Source of the DNA: Oscarella lobularis
Taxonomy: Eukaryota; Porifera; Homoscleromorpha; Homosclerophorida; Oscarellidae
Assembly: GCF_947507565.1 (NCBI RefSeq)
Contig: NC_089188.1
Coordinates: 558,001 to 622,000, forward strand
Reading direction: 5' to 3'
Length of the DNA: 64,000 nucleotides
Part shown: piece by piece, positions 21,560-33,461 of the stretch
Layout of the letters: the number at the start of each line of letters is the position of its first letter
Position numbering within the stretch: the stretch's first letter is position 1
Made by a program: the position numbers and the translations under genes
Notes under the pieces: model-generated
Told to the model about the DNA's origin: nothing
Seen by the model: the letters and a program-made list of their open reading frames with translations, nothing else
The model's database searches: none

Positions 21560-23854
21560 GTGGAGGCGCAAGCTTACCGTAAGAGATACTGCTTCAATTG
21601 GGACGGCGTTTGACGTGGATTCTCACTAAGAAGCTTGGCCAGTATTCCTGACTGCAAAAAGAAAATTACTTTTACATTTGAAAACATTTTAGGCCTTCTT
21701 ACCACTAGAGCTGTTCCAAAAGATGTACCTTTAATTAAGAGTGATTAATAATTCAACTTTTATTGAACGCATTATACGTACCAGAGTCTGTCTTCGTGGA
21801 TGATGGATTGGTGGTACCGGCTCCTAATATATCTTGACTCTGGGGAAAGCTTCAAAGATACCTGATAACTGTATAATAGTACTGCTAATTACTGGAGCGA
21901 ATATATCAACGCAAGCTCCAAAATTTGACTGAACTTTGCGTGCAACCATAAACCTGTCATTTCTGTCAGAACCTGCCACGGTGATGCTAAAATCGGCAAT
22001 TACCGATTGACTGAACTGACTATTTAGTAGTATCATTTACGTCTCTGCAACTTTAGCTGGAGACGTCTTGCAAGCGTCTTCACCTTCGTTTCCAGCCGAC
22101 GTAACAAAAACAACACCCTGTATAGTTATACAAAAAAGATTTTCAAAGAAAGAAGCAAATGAATTAGAAACCCCTACATCTCTAACAGCCGCACTTGCCG
22201 CATGATTAATAAGATCATTGCTTGGAACACCAACGGAAAAGCTTAGGCATAAAGTTTCGATGACAATTCTTTATCACGTACTTTCCCTTACGCACTTTAA
22301 AATAACGGTGCTTCTTTTATACCGTGCTTGGCTGGCGACCCACTGAATAGACTCCACAAGTTTTCTTATACGACACAAAAATGAAACCAGGGAAACAATA
22401 TTGCTTTAGTCTTAATTATTTACTGAGTAGTAGCATATCCATCATCGTCAAGCACTCTTACAGCAGCCACTCTAGCTTTCTTAGCTACTCCGTACTTCTT
22501 TCCAATGATAAGCGCTAAATAAAAAATTCAATAAACGGCTCAAATTCAACGAAAGAGAAGACGCACAGGCCACAAAAGTTCCGTGACCGTCTTCGTCCGG
22601 ATTTCGAACATTGACATAGTCTTTAACCTTTTTAACGTCGAGCTATTTTTTAGTCGGACATCCGTTTATGCATACGTACAATTCTTGCTCTTCCTTCAAA
22701 GTCGCGGTGATTTGCATACACTCCACTACAGCAACAATGATTATATTTAGATTAGAACTATTACTGTACCAATGAAATTACGCACGTGTCAATCACGTAA
22801 ACGTCGACGCCTTGTCCTTGATAATTTTCTTTGTAAAGAAAGTAGATACAATTGAATAAATTTATAAATCTAATAGATAGTACTTGAGTAAGTGTACTTT
22901 CGTGTGTTGTGGAAACGCCTTACAGACGTTCTTTCAAGACCCTAGGTACGTCGGTTGGTCTAACATTGACGGATATTATACACGGTTGGATATACGGTCA
23001 TACCCAGTCTGCATCTGATTGAGTTGTACAGGGACTTCTTCTGCGACGGTGAAAATAACTGTGTATGCCCTCGCTTTTATTTTTTTTATCCAACGTTCTA
23101 AAACGTAGGATTTCTTCTGGCACGACATATTGGACGTGCGGGAGTTGGAGAACTCGTTCAAGGGTGCTGAAATTTCGAATAAGGGTACGTTAATTAATAA
23201 AAAGAAAGATAAAAGTTACGCGTTATTCATTATGGCTGAATAAGCCTTGAAATGTTTTCCGATATTGAGCGTTTTTTCAATTTTGGGGGGTTCGTCGACG
23301 GAATTTTCAAATATTTTAGACACGTGCTCTAGCTCTGAAAGAAAGAAAGCAAAAGCCGCACTATATAGAAAGTATTACTTAACGTTAGAGATGTTGCCTT
23401 CAACCTTTAATTATTACAAATTTTGTTAGAAAAAGATGAACGTACTACATAATTCAACACTGCATAAACTATCTCACAGATGACGCCAATATTCAGCGCT
23501 AGCTGCTCTCATACAATCTCGTTTTTATTAAGAGCCACGCTTAAAAACCACTGGTATATTTCTGGTGATTGCACGTGAGAGCTTAGCGAAACAGATAAAA
23601 CATGGTTTTCTCATAAACTGCCTGGCTAATGCGGTCCTACGGTCGCCTTACGTTGTTCAACGGTGACATGATCGTCAAGGACGACTATATATTTGTTCTT
23701 GACGTGTTCGCCTTTCGGTGCATGTAAAACGGCTAGAAAAAAATTCGAGATAGTCTGTGCCGGTTTCAATATAGCGTGAGGTACCAGCTCCCTCAACTCG
23801 AACAAAATGCAACAAAGCACCGACGAACAACACGGCAAAGCATAACGATTTCAT
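21560..23854 (-). CDS. Proteinase K-like subtilase (S8A) with I9 propeptide
   Basis: Secreted serine protease in many short exons. Exon 1 (23,854-23,785) encodes a signal peptide (MKSLCFAVLFVGALLHFVRV). A 52-nt intron leads to exon 2 (23,732-23,652) with KYIVVLDDHVTVEQ, the start of an inhibitor-I9 propeptide that continues with IGKHFKAYSA (about 23,250) and LERVLQLPHVQYVVPEE (about 23,140). The catalytic triad is visible: Asp in GVDVYVIDT (about 22,810), His in DEDGHGTFVAC (about 22,580) and Ser in GTSFGTALV (21,729-21,703). Supporting motifs are YGVAKKARVAAVRVLDDDG (about 22,470), GVVFVTSAGNEGED (about 22,100) and FGACVDIFAP (about 21,910). The last exon recognised reads SGILAKLLSENPRQTPSQL (about 21,650-21,590). 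The serine motif has F-G-T instead of the common M-A-T/S. The gene appears intact; some exon edges are approximate. Confidence 0.82.
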
Positions 23855-23869
23855 CTGAAAAAGAGGTTA

Positions 23870-24590
23870 GCGACTGTTGAGTTGGGGGCAACTTGTTCTT
23901 TTATATCTACGCAGGGCGCGCATGCCTTTTATAGTCACATAAACAAGACTTCATTGAAACGGTGCCAAAAAACATCAACTTAGCGCTATTAGCGCAGTAT
24001 ATATTGCCTTGCAATATTGATGTGTATGTGCAATAACGCCGCGTTTGAAATCGACCGTATGCATTATAAGTATTGCTCTATTTCCGTACAAGACCGTTCT
24101 GACCGAAAAAAGGCTCCCAGTCATGCCATGTGCTGCGCATGATGACCGGTCTTTAGGACTAACGGTTCATACCGGTCTTGAGGAGATGGACGAAAGAGCT
24201 TCCGATTGTCAGCACAACAATAGTCAAAGATGCAACTTCCTTTCCCGTTTGTACAAAGCAAATCCGTTATTCTTTGATAACAAATAACGTAGCAGAACGT
24301 GCACCGGATGAGTGACATCCTACGCCTCGGAGAGGTTTTGAGAACGAGAACCTGCATTACTTTCTTCAACAGTCCTACAATGAAAAATCTCTTTAGTGAA
24401 TAAAAATTGCGATGATGCGATGACTGCAAGTGTTTATTTTACTACTAAAAACAAAAGACCAGAGGAGATGACATATACATGTAGGTATATAGCAGCACAT
24501 TTAGTACGGTACTTTAGAATAAAGTCTTTTGAAAACGATTGTAATTCACATAAAAGGAATACTTGAAATAATGTACAAAAATGGTAATAA
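23870..24590. other. Intergenic, nothing recognised
   Basis: Upstream flank of the protease gene. Only short unassignable ORFs. Confidence 0.4.
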
Positions 24591-24850
24591 TTGGAGTCAT
24601 CATGCGCGTGCAGCGTTTGTCCGAAAGAGAAAAGGGGAACAAGAGACGAACACGTGCACGCGTGCATGGTATATAGCCGGATGTGACGTCTACGTTATCG
24701 TTCACGTTCACGAAACGCGACGAAAACGCGACGAAGCGCGAACAAAAACGTTCAAACACCTTCGATCGAGTTGGCTTTCCCAAAAGAACGCGGCGAACTA
24801 GATCGATTCTAGAGGACTCGCGATATATCGAGCCGTAGCTTCGTGCAATT
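24590..24850 (-). repeat. Dispersed repeat P, second copy (inverted)
   Basis: Reverse-complement partner of 16,180-16,505; see that entry for shared segments. No CARD or Kelch sequence follows it here. Confidence 0.7.
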
Positions 24851-25174
24851 TTAGTTCTGGGGACCATAGTCGATAGAAAAAGAACAATTACGCGGTATCT
24901 GCTCGAAGAGGAACGCGTTCGATCGCTCACGTGCATTTCTCAGGAATCGCTTCGAATGCCTGAACGCACTGTCCAAGGCACTTGAACGACGATTTAAGCT
25001 TATGAGCCGACCACGGATACTAGAGGAGTATACTAGTATCCGTGAGCCGACCACCGCAGTTGTACGGGGTGGCAAACGCAGTTTGCGAGCCCGTATAACG
25101 GCGAGGGAGGCTCTCTCAAACGTGATCTCAAGGCCGGAAGTGTATGTATGTACGTACGTCTGTTCGGTACAGTA

Positions 25175-25407
25175 TTGTGACGTCACATAGGAAAAACCCT
25201 TACTTTGTAAAGCGTATGCGCGAAATGGGGCCTAAAACGGCGACCCGAAAAAGGCGATTTACGGCGCGAATACAGCGTTTTTTCTTTGATAAACAGAAAA
25301 AATGCTTAGAAACCCCTATTTCAAATTGATCTGTAGCATTTTCCGTTTTATAAATGCGTTGAGAAGGCGAAACTACTGCTTTGTTTGTCACGCTCTGACG
25401 TCACAAT
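25175..25407. mobile_element. Putative small inverted-repeat element with TGACGTCA ends
   Basis: Bounded by ATTGTGACGTCA at 25,174-25,185 and its inverse TGACGTCACAAT at 25,396-25,407; the 230-bp interior is non-coding. A third TGACGTCA lies at 25,680-25,687. This could be a MITE or three cAMP-response-type (CRE) sites; the inverted 12-mers favour an element. Confidence 0.4.
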
Positions 25408-25779
25408 CAAAAGTATCCACTCATGTACAGTATGTTGGGTGGGTATGTACGCGTGTACGGGTAGCAGGAAATATGACCCGTACACACTTCCGTACACATA
25501 CCTACGCAGACAAGCCCGCAGACAATAAACTTCAAAACCAGTATCAGAGAACGCCTAATTAGGAACTTAAACATGAGCTCAGCTGCTCTATGTATGTACA
25601 TAGAGCATGTGCGTAGGACTGAGCTGCAGGTCTGTGATACATGTAAAACAGCGTGAATATATAATACCATGAAATTTTATGACGTCACATTATCTAAGGC
25701 GCTCGCGTACTGTAAGCGGTGGGAGGCTATTCATGGTGGCCAACACCAGGCCATCATTCTCTATATATAGATCTAAGTT

Positions 25780-25870
25780 TCTATCTACCTTTGGTCGCGA
25801 ATACGTATTCGAATGCATACTGTAGAAATCGAATAGTCGAGAGAAGACTCGAGGCTCCTGACACGATTCT
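25780..25870 (-). repeat. Fragment of repeat R
   Basis: CTACCTTTGGTCGCGAATACG through GTCGAGAGAAGACTCGAGG matches the equivalent part of 39,779-39,862 and, inversely, 15,965-16,050. Confidence 0.55.
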
Positions 25871-25999
25871 TTGCATCCCCTGCGTCTCCTCAAATAGCCA
25901 AACCGTCTTGTACAGTGAATATTGTACAGTGAATAAAACAATTCGTGATCACACTAAGCCGTGTTTTCGACCTAGAAAGCGATTCGCTCTGCCCCAAAG

Positions 26000-27090
26000 A
26001 ACGTTTGATACGGGGTTGTAGAAAGTTTATCCGGGAGTCCTCATTTTTTTAGCGACATCGCTTTCTGAGCCTTTTGAGGCCTTCCGCTTCTGTTTCAAGG
26101 TTTATTCGGGCGTTTTTAGTGGTCAGAGGATCTTTAGAGTTTTCGTGGAAACTCGAAAGAGGGTATCCTTCCTTGTTTGATGTCGTAGATTGGCTTTTCT
26201 CGGTCTCCAATTGTTTCTAGGCTTTGTTTCTAGGCTTTTAGTTGAGCTTTTCGTGATTGCGCAAGTTTCCGTTTTGTAGTGGGGCGTTTTTTAGATTCAA
26301 GTCGAGCTTGAGAACGCGAATAAATTTATTTCAGATTATTTTAAATATTTTAATGATTGGCTATGAATGACTTACTGATTTGCTAATACTGTATTGATTT
26401 GAGTTTGAAACGACGGAGGAAGCCCATAAGTGGCTCAGCTATTCGCTGGTGAAATGCAGTCAGACATATGAATGCTTTTCTTTCTCGTAAATAAATTAGT
26501 GCGTGGATGCAGGTCAGGGAACTCTGCCCGCTTCACTGTGCGTGCAACTGCACAAATTTTTTTGGCGTTTAATATCTCGTCCGTCACGGTGAGAATGTCA
26601 ACGTCAAAAGCGCATTATCATTTAATTTTGATTTTCGATGGGTACTCTTACAGTTTCGCCTTTCTTTAGGGTCAAAGTCCGCCGTTTTATTAACTCAGAT
26701 TGTAGGTAGCCACCAAAGGAGCTAAATATTTCAGCTTTCGATATACTTTGTGCTGAAATTTTATTTTCTATAGTTGTTTTAATACAAAAATTGTAATTGT
26801 CTTCGTAGGCGGGAAGTATGTATAGGGTTCTCTGGGCTGAAAACAAATGCTCAAAGTTAGAGAAAACATACAACAAGCTTCGCCGATACTAATAATAAAA
26901 AGAGAAAGAACTAATAAACAAACGAAGAAACACTAAAAAAAACAATAGAAAGAGTCTGACTCAAAACAAACCTTTTCTAAATATAATTGTTGGTATGGAG
27001 ACGAAGCTCCCTATGCATTCACTACCGGTGTCATTAGGTGTTTTCAATTACGTGGATAATTCCACTAACTCCATTTATCCGTATTACCTA
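26000..27090. other. Mostly non-coding; one possible minus-strand exon
   Basis: A minus-strand stretch about 26,750-26,660 lies between a TTTCAG acceptor and a GTAAGA donor and reads QSISKAEIFSSFGGYLQSEL...KKGET. It may be an orphan exon; no family recognised. The rest shows nothing. Confidence 0.3.
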
Positions 27091-27098
27091 ATATGTAG

Positions 27099-29627
27099 TC
27101 ACAACTTGTCTTTGTACGCAGCTTCAATATTATCTCTGTGAATACCGCATTCTTCACAAGCTCGGATAAGAGCATTTACCGTTGCCTCTCGACCGCATTG
27201 TGCTACCCAATCCTCTATGATCATCATAGCCCGAATCAAATTCTCATCAGACTTTTCTTTGTACTGCGGTATGGCATTGGCTCTTCGTCCCAAACAAACA
27301 GCAAATTTTTGCCATTTTGCCTCTACTAGTGTCGCGACAACACGAGTGAGAGACTCGTTGACTGTCTTTGGAAAAGCATCTGGAATAAATGCGATCAAGC
27401 CAAACTCGCTTTTGCAATCTAATTCTACTCACCTGGTAGTCTAGAACTGACGACTGCTTGCCTATATTATAACAGTTCATTGGGCATTGTTCCTTTCTCA
27501 GAGCAAGTGGTTCAGTAATTAATTATACCTTATTTGAATGATTTATTCTTCTTCTTTACCGTGCAGGAGATCTCTAAATAAAAAAACAATTCACGTTATT
27601 AATTACAATTTTTTTATATTGTCAAAACCTGATATGAGCTATGTCTTCGTCCCTACGCGGTACAAGACGTTCACAAGTGGTCAGTTCTTTCCTAGAAAAA
27701 AAAACGATTAAATATCCCAAAAATCGCTAAATCAATTATTTATTTGTTACCCTCTAATAGAGGCAATCTTTTCGTCTTTCTGCTGTTCAAGACGACCATA
27801 AGCTAAAGAAGCTTCTCTTTGAACAGACGCCAATTTTTGCTTATAATTAAAAAAGCTATTACCAGTTTTAGATACATTCATTACTTTTAATAACCTGATC
27901 TCAGCCAATTCTTCGTCTTTACGCTCTACAATACTATAAGCAGAGGTAAGTTCTTCTCTGAAATCAAAAAATTCAAAAAAGGAATTAAATGATACATATA
28001 TAGTAAACATATATACTGTACAAACTAAATTTATAAGTAACCTTATTTGTGTGATTTCTTCGTCTTTACCATGCAGAAGACGTTGGGCAAAGGTCAGCTC
28101 ATTTCTAAAATAAAAAAAATACGTTATCAATTAATATCATAATCAACCTGATAAATAACCTGATAGAGGTTTTTTCGCCGCTCAATTCAGAGCATTTTCG
28201 TCGCAAATGCTCCAACTCGCGTTGCAACATTTCAATATCTTCCGTGCCACTTTGAAATAGAAGACTCGCTGATGGACTTTCTGTACGAACTGACGCCCGC
28301 CTCTACGAGAGAATTTCTCGTTTAATTTTCATGTACGGCTTGTTTTTTACGTCTGTAAAAATATCATTATAATTAACTAAATTTATGCTGCTAAAATGAG
28401 ACGAAATCATTACCAAGACGAAAACCGTTAAAAATTGGTTTGTACCACCATACATTCGAATCGGCCCCACCACAGACAATGACGTCTGCAGTCTTGTCTT
28501 CATTCTGAAAACAATGACACGTGTGACGGCGAACTTTTCCCAATTGTGTATCGACGTCCATCTTAAAATAACATCAATAAATATTCCATGAAAATACAAT
28601 TGCAACCTTATACGCTTTGGCATTGTCACAATCCAGAACGTAAAAGTAGTCAGAATTTGCTTTGTCGACCATTTCACCACCGACGAGAAGACAAATTGAT
28701 TCGTCTTCTAAGTCTTCCGTCACTAGTTGACAAATTGCATGGGCGCGTCTAGGTGATGGTTTCACATCAAAATCAATGATCGTCCACGACTAAAAATAAT
28801 GCTACAAATTGCTCAGCTTTAAGTGGAAATCATACTTTTTGATTTAGACTGATCAAAAGAGAGTGACATTCATTCTTCATGTCCATTCCATGAAGTAATG
28901 CTCGATGCTGGTCAATGGAGGCCATGGCAGCGCCATGAAGTGGTTTTGGCCGTGTTCCGCTTAGATCCAAATCCAACCACATTCCTAGTCCATATTTCAA
29001 ATTATTAATTACCAAACTGATATGAAATCTACTTGCCCTTTTCATTTCCCTCTTCAAATTGAAGTTCATAAATATCGTTACTCCAGTTGTGCTCTCCTTC
29101 CTGAATTGCTCCAGACTGGATTCGGTGACGAGGAAGCTCCTTCAATCCGCCCTCACCTCCAAACATGATCATTCGTGATCCAATCGCACACAAACAGCAG
29201 TACGCGCGATCGTGCGGTTTCTTTCCTCGGATAGGCGTCGCTATTTCATGGTCTTCGGATCGAGACGATAAACGATTCCCAGATAACGACCCTCGCCTAT
29301 CTCTCCCCCGTAGGAGTAGATTATCTTGTCGATGACCACACATCGTGCCCCCTCACCAGGTGGGGGAATCGTTTGACCTCGAGTCCATCGGCGGATCCAC
29401 TTCTTTTCCGCTAATCGAACATTCACCACAAATATTTCATTGCGGGGAACGTGTTCCGATCCGTCGAAACCTCCGAAGAGGTGAAGATGATCGTCGATCA
29501 ACGCGCATTCATGAGAACGCCTTTTCTCGGGTGAGATGGCTTGAGAGTCATGGTCAGGGGAGACGTTTTTTCGACGAAGAAACGACATTTGTTTCGCAAC
29601 CCTTGCGCACGCGCAGTAGACGTTCAT
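27099..29627 (-). CDS. Kelch - coiled coil - Death domain protein
   Basis: Multi-exon gene read right to left. Kelch blades come first: HECALIDDHLHLFGGFDG and VVIDKIIYSYGGEIG (29,500-29,290), CAIGSRMIMFGGEGGL (about 29,190), and RRAHAICQL with ICLLVGGE (about 28,750-28,680). Next is a series of short exons each encoding one coiled-coil unit (28,130-27,640; see findings). The last exon (27,398-27,099) is a Death domain (WQKFAVCLGRRANAI, then a helix with NLIRAMMIIEDWVAQCG, and ATVNALIRACEECGI), ending in a stop. The start at 29,627 is the first ATG of the Kelch frame but may not be the true one. It likely acts as a cytosolic adaptor: the Death domain pairs homotypically, the propeller recognises a partner. 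It is the mirror image of the CARD-first gene at 16.7 kb. Exon borders are approximate. Confidence 0.75.
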
Positions 29628-29904
29628 CCTTCTTTGGTTGTTTTATGGAAACTTCTGCATTATCCCGTCCCCATGCATGGATGGACGAATGAGTCCCGCG
29701 GCCCGATCGTCGATCGTTGACTCTTTTATATCCAGAATTGGATGGGTGGCAGAAATTAGCGAAGAAAACGATTTGTGCAGTCGAGTCGATCACATCGTCA
29801 ATACGGCTTCGACAATGCATGAAGCCGAATAGTCCGCCTAAGATCAAGAACGCTGCCTACTGCTTATCAATTGAGTCGTACGGACCACAGATTCAAGATA
29901 GATG

Positions 29905-30025
29905 TAATGAGTAGACTAACTATATAACTATATATAACTATATATAGTTATAACTATATAACTATATATAGTTCTATAGTTCTATATATAACTATATAAC
30001 TATATATAGCATGCATAGTCATATA
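29905..30025. repeat. AT-rich ACTATATA microsatellite
   Basis: About 120 bp of imperfect TATATAACTATA/TATAGTTATA units, largely self-complementary, able to form a cruciform. Confidence 0.85.
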
Positions 30026-30029
30026 ACTA

Positions 30030-31560
30030 TATATTCGCGAGTACGTCCCCTAGCTGCATCCTCACAGAACGATCATTTCGAGCCGGGTTCAGCGTAACTT
30101 TGTGCGATTTTCCCGACTGTTTCACGGTTTTTTAAAATCCCAAACTTGACTGTTGCGATCGTACAGCCAATTAAGTTCATCTGTGATTTTCAAGAGTCAA
30201 AATCGAATTTTGTGATTTGCTAGCTAGAAGTGAAGCGTACGGGCTACGTAATCGTCTCGATTTTGACCAATGGAAATCACAGATACATGATTATGGGTAC
30301 GACAGTTGCACTTTGACGTCTTTATAGTCTACGATTTCATATCAATATATTTTTAGGATTCTAAAAACCTGTAGAACGGGTATCAGAAATGCTGCATAAA
30401 GTGACTTAGCAACGTTGATCATGATCGAGAAAGAAACGGGCTGGATTTCTTTTAGAAAACATCGTTGCTGAAAACGACTATCACTATCAGAATAATTACA
30501 AATTCCACGTCTATAACGAACATTTTTACAGATATAACCGTAAATAATATTAACTTCAATGTTCCACTTGTTGGTGTCTAATTACTAGGAAGGAGGGTTT
30601 AGAACGACGGTTTGAGGAACTAAAAATTAACGTATAACAAATGTGTGACGCCAGATGCGAGGGACTACATATTCACGAATGCATCGATTTGTGCGAGTAC
30701 TCGACCATTGTTTCTTCCACAGATACATACGATGAATGAATTATGAGCCAGCTCTCTACATCTACATGTTGGAAAATCGACTCGTTGCTCGTAAATAAGG
30801 AAGATTACGGCTTGCAGGTGGAGTCTTATTATATAGGCACATTGATTATCTTTAGGATATCAAAAAACGCCCTTCCTGCTGGAATTGTTTATAATTCACG
30901 TTAATTTTCTAGGGAAAGTATCCAAATATAGGTAAATCTTTACTTCTGCTTCCATAGCGAAAACAAAAGTATTTCGCAAGTGTTGTTATCGCATCCGGGA
31001 TTGCGTACTACATTGCGTCATCGTTTGCACGTGACCGAGCTAGCAGGAAAATGAACGAAACTCTCGCTTCTCAGTCTCCAAAAAGCGAAGCAAGACTTTT
31101 GGTAACATCCCTGGAAGAGCATGCCATTGTTCCTTTGCCGCAAATTCACTTCTCCTCGTTCGAAACATCCATAGAAAGGACGTTGTACTCTGTCGAAGCT
31201 ATCGCCGGCGTCACCCTGATCCTGACCGCCACGCTCTGATCTTTTTTTGAAGACAGACGGCTGGCTGTCGTTGCCCAGCGAGATTTCAATGGCACGCGTT
31301 TCTTATGTGAAGATTCGCTTGCCATCGTCAATCCTAGTCAAGTGACCTGACCCTTCACGTGACCCGAGGGAGAAAGGTCAGGTCAAACGCCCTATTGATA
31401 TATCCTACCTGTGAGTTGCCCTGTGCTGCTCAGGATTGGGCCTAACGCGCGCTAGGGGGGAACGTTTCCGCCCGGCTCGCCGCCGATCACGTCGGTCCGA
31501 TTCGAGCCAAGCCGAATCCGAGCCCCCAAGCGGCGAGTATAAAGTTGATGTTCAAGTAAC
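30030..31560. other. Intergenic
   Basis: No domain recognised. An ATG ORF at 31,051-31,239 contains an AGACTTTTG/GTAACA donor-like site and could be a 5' exon of the plus-strand gene at 31.6 kb, but the phase could not be matched. Confidence 0.4.
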
Positions 31561-31584
31561 TAGCTGTTTTTAGCGTCAGCTGTT

Positions 31585-32839
31585 TTGCTGTCAAGCATTT
31601 CCAACCCGCGAAAGAGCACTCCAAACAATCCGTTTTTGAAGCTGAAGCCAGAACATCCTATTCCAGGCGACTCCCATGCAATGAATGAATACGATGACGC
31701 AATTGATGCGGCAGCATGGAAAGACGTGAATTACAGTTTCGGAAGTGCGGATGAAGAAGGCCAAGACTCGTTTGAGAAACAGATGAAAGCACTCGAAAAA
31801 AATTTCTGCCAAGAGATGGTGCAACCTGTTGCTAAAGCTTTAGCAAAAACCGTTGGCAATAGAATTCAACAAGCATCATATGCGCTGACAACCAGTGTCG
31901 CTACTGGAGTTATGCCAGAAGTGAAGGTGAGAGCAATCATGGTGTATTGCAAATCAGTGCAAAGTAGGTATTTTTTGGGTTTTGCAAAACTCTTATCTCA
32001 CTCTTTCAAGTCCAAACGCACGATAAAATAAAGGATAAGATTTTTGTCATTATAGACTGCTAATCTTTCTATATTTAGACGCGGCTTAGTGAAGATCCTT
32101 TTCATAAGCTAACAATACCTGAATACGAGACTTTGACATCGCCCGTTACAGAACTACGTTATGAAAAAGTGACGTTCATTTCGGAAAAAATAACAGCATT
32201 TCGTCGTGACCCTCTTCCTCAAGGAACAGCAGTTCTCACGTCTAAAAGACTTATCTTTTTTTCTGAAAATAATATAGAAGGCAAGTTTTTCTGTAGAATT
32301 TTACTTTTATTAACATCTTCTTCAGAAAAAACCTTTTACCGGCACATTGTGCCTGGACAAATTCATCAGGCTTACAAATTAAAATGGAAAGAAGGAGCAC
32401 ACGCTGTTTACTTTCCAATTCCTCTAAGCCTAATAAGAAGCGTAGAAATTCTTAGCAAGGTGGAGTTTGAGACAGACGCAGAATTCATCAATAAGTACAG
32501 GTTTTACGGTTTGGGAAGCTTATTCAAGGTAAAAGTGCAAGCTTGAACTTAAATCAATTTAAGTTTTAACAGAACTGCTCTTAGTCGTGTGCTCCATCAC
32601 TCTGTTCGTTCTGGCAGCCACTACCTGATCCTATGGTACAAACGATTAAAGCAAATCGATCCATACAACTGGGCGTGCGACTTCCACCGTGGGGTGAGAA
32701 AACCCTCGTTTTCATAAAATTACCTGCTACAGCAAAAACAGAGGAAGCTGTCGAATTTGTCTCAAACTTGCAAAGGAGCACTCAATGTCTATTTGGAATA
32801 GATGGCGTTGACGAAGAGCAAAAGCTGTGGTGGCTCTAG
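31585..32839 (+). CDS. PH/GRAM-like domain protein, function unknown
   Basis: The first visible exon is open from 31,585 (no ATG there; the first in-frame ATG is near 31,678, or an upstream exon exists) to a GTGAGA donor at 31,927. It contains an amphipathic segment with EKQMKALEKNFCQEM. Exon 2 starts at 32,079 (TTTAG/ACGCGG) and carries a beta-rich PH/GRAM-like core (GTAVLTSKRLIFFSE). It is followed by a possible GC-AG intron of 45 nt (GAAG/GCAAGT...CTTCAG, in frame either way). The exon ending FYGLGSLFK at a GTAAAA donor joins, after a CTCTTAG acceptor (about 32,588), to a frame with TLVFIKLPATAK and TEEAVEFVSNLQR, the C-terminal helix expected of a PH fold. Stop at 32,839. Domain call is from pattern, not a database match. 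Confidence 0.5.
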
Positions 32840-33461
32840 ATCAAAAAGGCTTTTCAAAAATAGCTTATGGCCTGATCAAACGGCGCTGTATCTTATGCTA
32901 TAGTGCTTTTTATTGAGTTATCGTGCAAAAATAATATGTGTAACAGGCGTGTGACGGTTTCTACATAATATGCCTACTTTGTTTAGCAGGATTTGTGCAA
33001 GCCATGCAGTGACATCACGGAAGGGTCAACTCCTTTTTTCACCAGGCTTTTCTGCATTCGACGAAAAGCTTTGAAAAGTTGTTGAACGCAATCTGCACTC
33101 AACGCCTATTTTAAATTCTTGGCGTCAAGAAAAGAGCAAAAGCTTTGGTTGCTGCAAATAAGCCTTTCCAACGCCGAGCAAAACAACACTTTAGTAGATG
33201 TATTGTGCTTTCTCCATTAATTAATTTAAAGTGTGTGACGGCCCAGGGCTCAATATTATAGTGCTGCATACCTTCTTCAGAACATCGACAGCTCCCGGCT
33301 AAAGGTAATCATTTATATCAACTACGTCGTGGGAGCAGAACAGAAGGCGATGAAGAACGGTGAGATAGATCTCAAGCCTTCTGCTTTCACTGGAAACTAG
33401 AACTTCGATCTTTGTGCAAACGTCGCTTAACGCTTAATTAATAACGACATTGTGTCTCTAT

